Positions 5,287 through 5,395 of a stretch of DNA of 5,395 bases are shown piece after piece. The position numbers and the translations under genes were made by a program. The notes under the pieces are model-generated. The model saw only the letters and a program-made list of their open reading frames with translations. It ran no database searches and had not been told where the DNA came from. The DNA is from Clostridia bacterium (GTDB lineage: Bacteria; Bacillota; Clostridia; Oscillospirales; CAG-272): NCBI GenBank assembly GCA_017455945.1, contig JAFTLM010000315.1, positions 1 to 5,395 of the forward strand, given 5' to 3'. Numbering within the stretch: the stretch's first letter is position 1; each line of letters begins with the position of its first letter.

Positions 5287-5395
5287 GTGGGCAGATACGT
5301 ATACGGACTTATATGTGCATCGCTTGCGTTGGGAGCCCTTGAACTGTTGATACCCGAAAATGCCAAAACACGTCCATACGTGCGGCTTATATTCG
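5287..5395 (+). CDS. spoIIIAF: SpoIIIAF, N-terminal fragment (gene runs off the right edge)
   Basis: A GTG start at 5287 follows GGAGGT (5277-5282) by 4 bases and opens a frame that continues to the window end: 36 codons, beginning MGRYVYGLICASLALGALEL. Residues 5-22 form a membrane helix, and the following LLIPENAKTRPYVRLIF (20-36) is the family's signature after the first helix (a L-[IL]-P motif, a short polar turn, then a K/R-x-Y-V-[KR] stretch entering the second helix). SpoIIIAF is normally about 200 residues with a soluble C-terminal domain of ring-building type. The rest, and the expected spoIIIAG and spoIIIAH, lie beyond the edge. Confidence 0.87.
   Translation, partial: MGRYVYGLICASLALGALELLIPENAKTRPYVRLIF

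Noticed and set aside
5093..5350. Plus-strand frame crossing the spoIIIAE-spoIIIAF junction
   Set aside because: It is out of frame with both real genes, which have ribosome sites and family motifs.

Overview
The window comes from a spore-forming member of the Clostridia. It carries the germination protease gene gpr and the first six genes of the spoIIIA operon, which are found only in endospore formers. The moderate base composition, compact coding, frequent TTG/GTG starts and shortened versions of Gpr and SpoIIIAB would fit a gut-type Oscillospiraceae/Ruminococcaceae-like lineage. That placement is an inference; the genus cannot be read from the sequence.

Layout. At the left edge (1-111, minus strand) is the start of a small lipoprotein gene, with a very good sigma-A promoter at 163-191. 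The divergent gap 112-380 holds that promoter, a weak sigma-G/F-like site at 240-269 and a small inverted repeat at 329-343; I see no gene in it. gpr follows at 381-1139 and contains a perfect 36-bp palindrome at 577-612. The gap 1140-1291 is strongly A-tract rich and ends in an extended -10 sigma-A promoter. This promoter drives an XRE/S24 (LexA-CI type) repressor at 1292-2083. A strong intrinsic terminator at 2119-2156 closes that unit. A sigma-E-like promoter at 2192-2220 then starts the spoIIIA operon: spoIIIAA, AB, AC, AD, AE and the first 36 codons of AF, cut by the window end. AC-AD and AD-AE overlap, and AE-AF are one base apart.

How the genes work together. In characterised spore formers, the sigma-E-driven SpoIIIA proteins build, from the mother-cell side, the envelope-spanning complex that keeps the engulfed forespore active and allows late sigma-G activity. 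Gpr is a forespore product that digests the DNA-protecting small acid-soluble proteins at germination. The repressor between them has all the parts of a self-cleaving, DNA-damage-sensitive regulator. Nothing in the sequence ties it directly to sporulation, but its position between two sporulation units deserves a look.

No mobile element, CRISPR array, tRNA or rRNA was seen. The region is mostly conserved sporulation core. The least expected items are the palindrome inside gpr, the reduced Gpr that seems to lack a propeptide, and the solitary S24 repressor.
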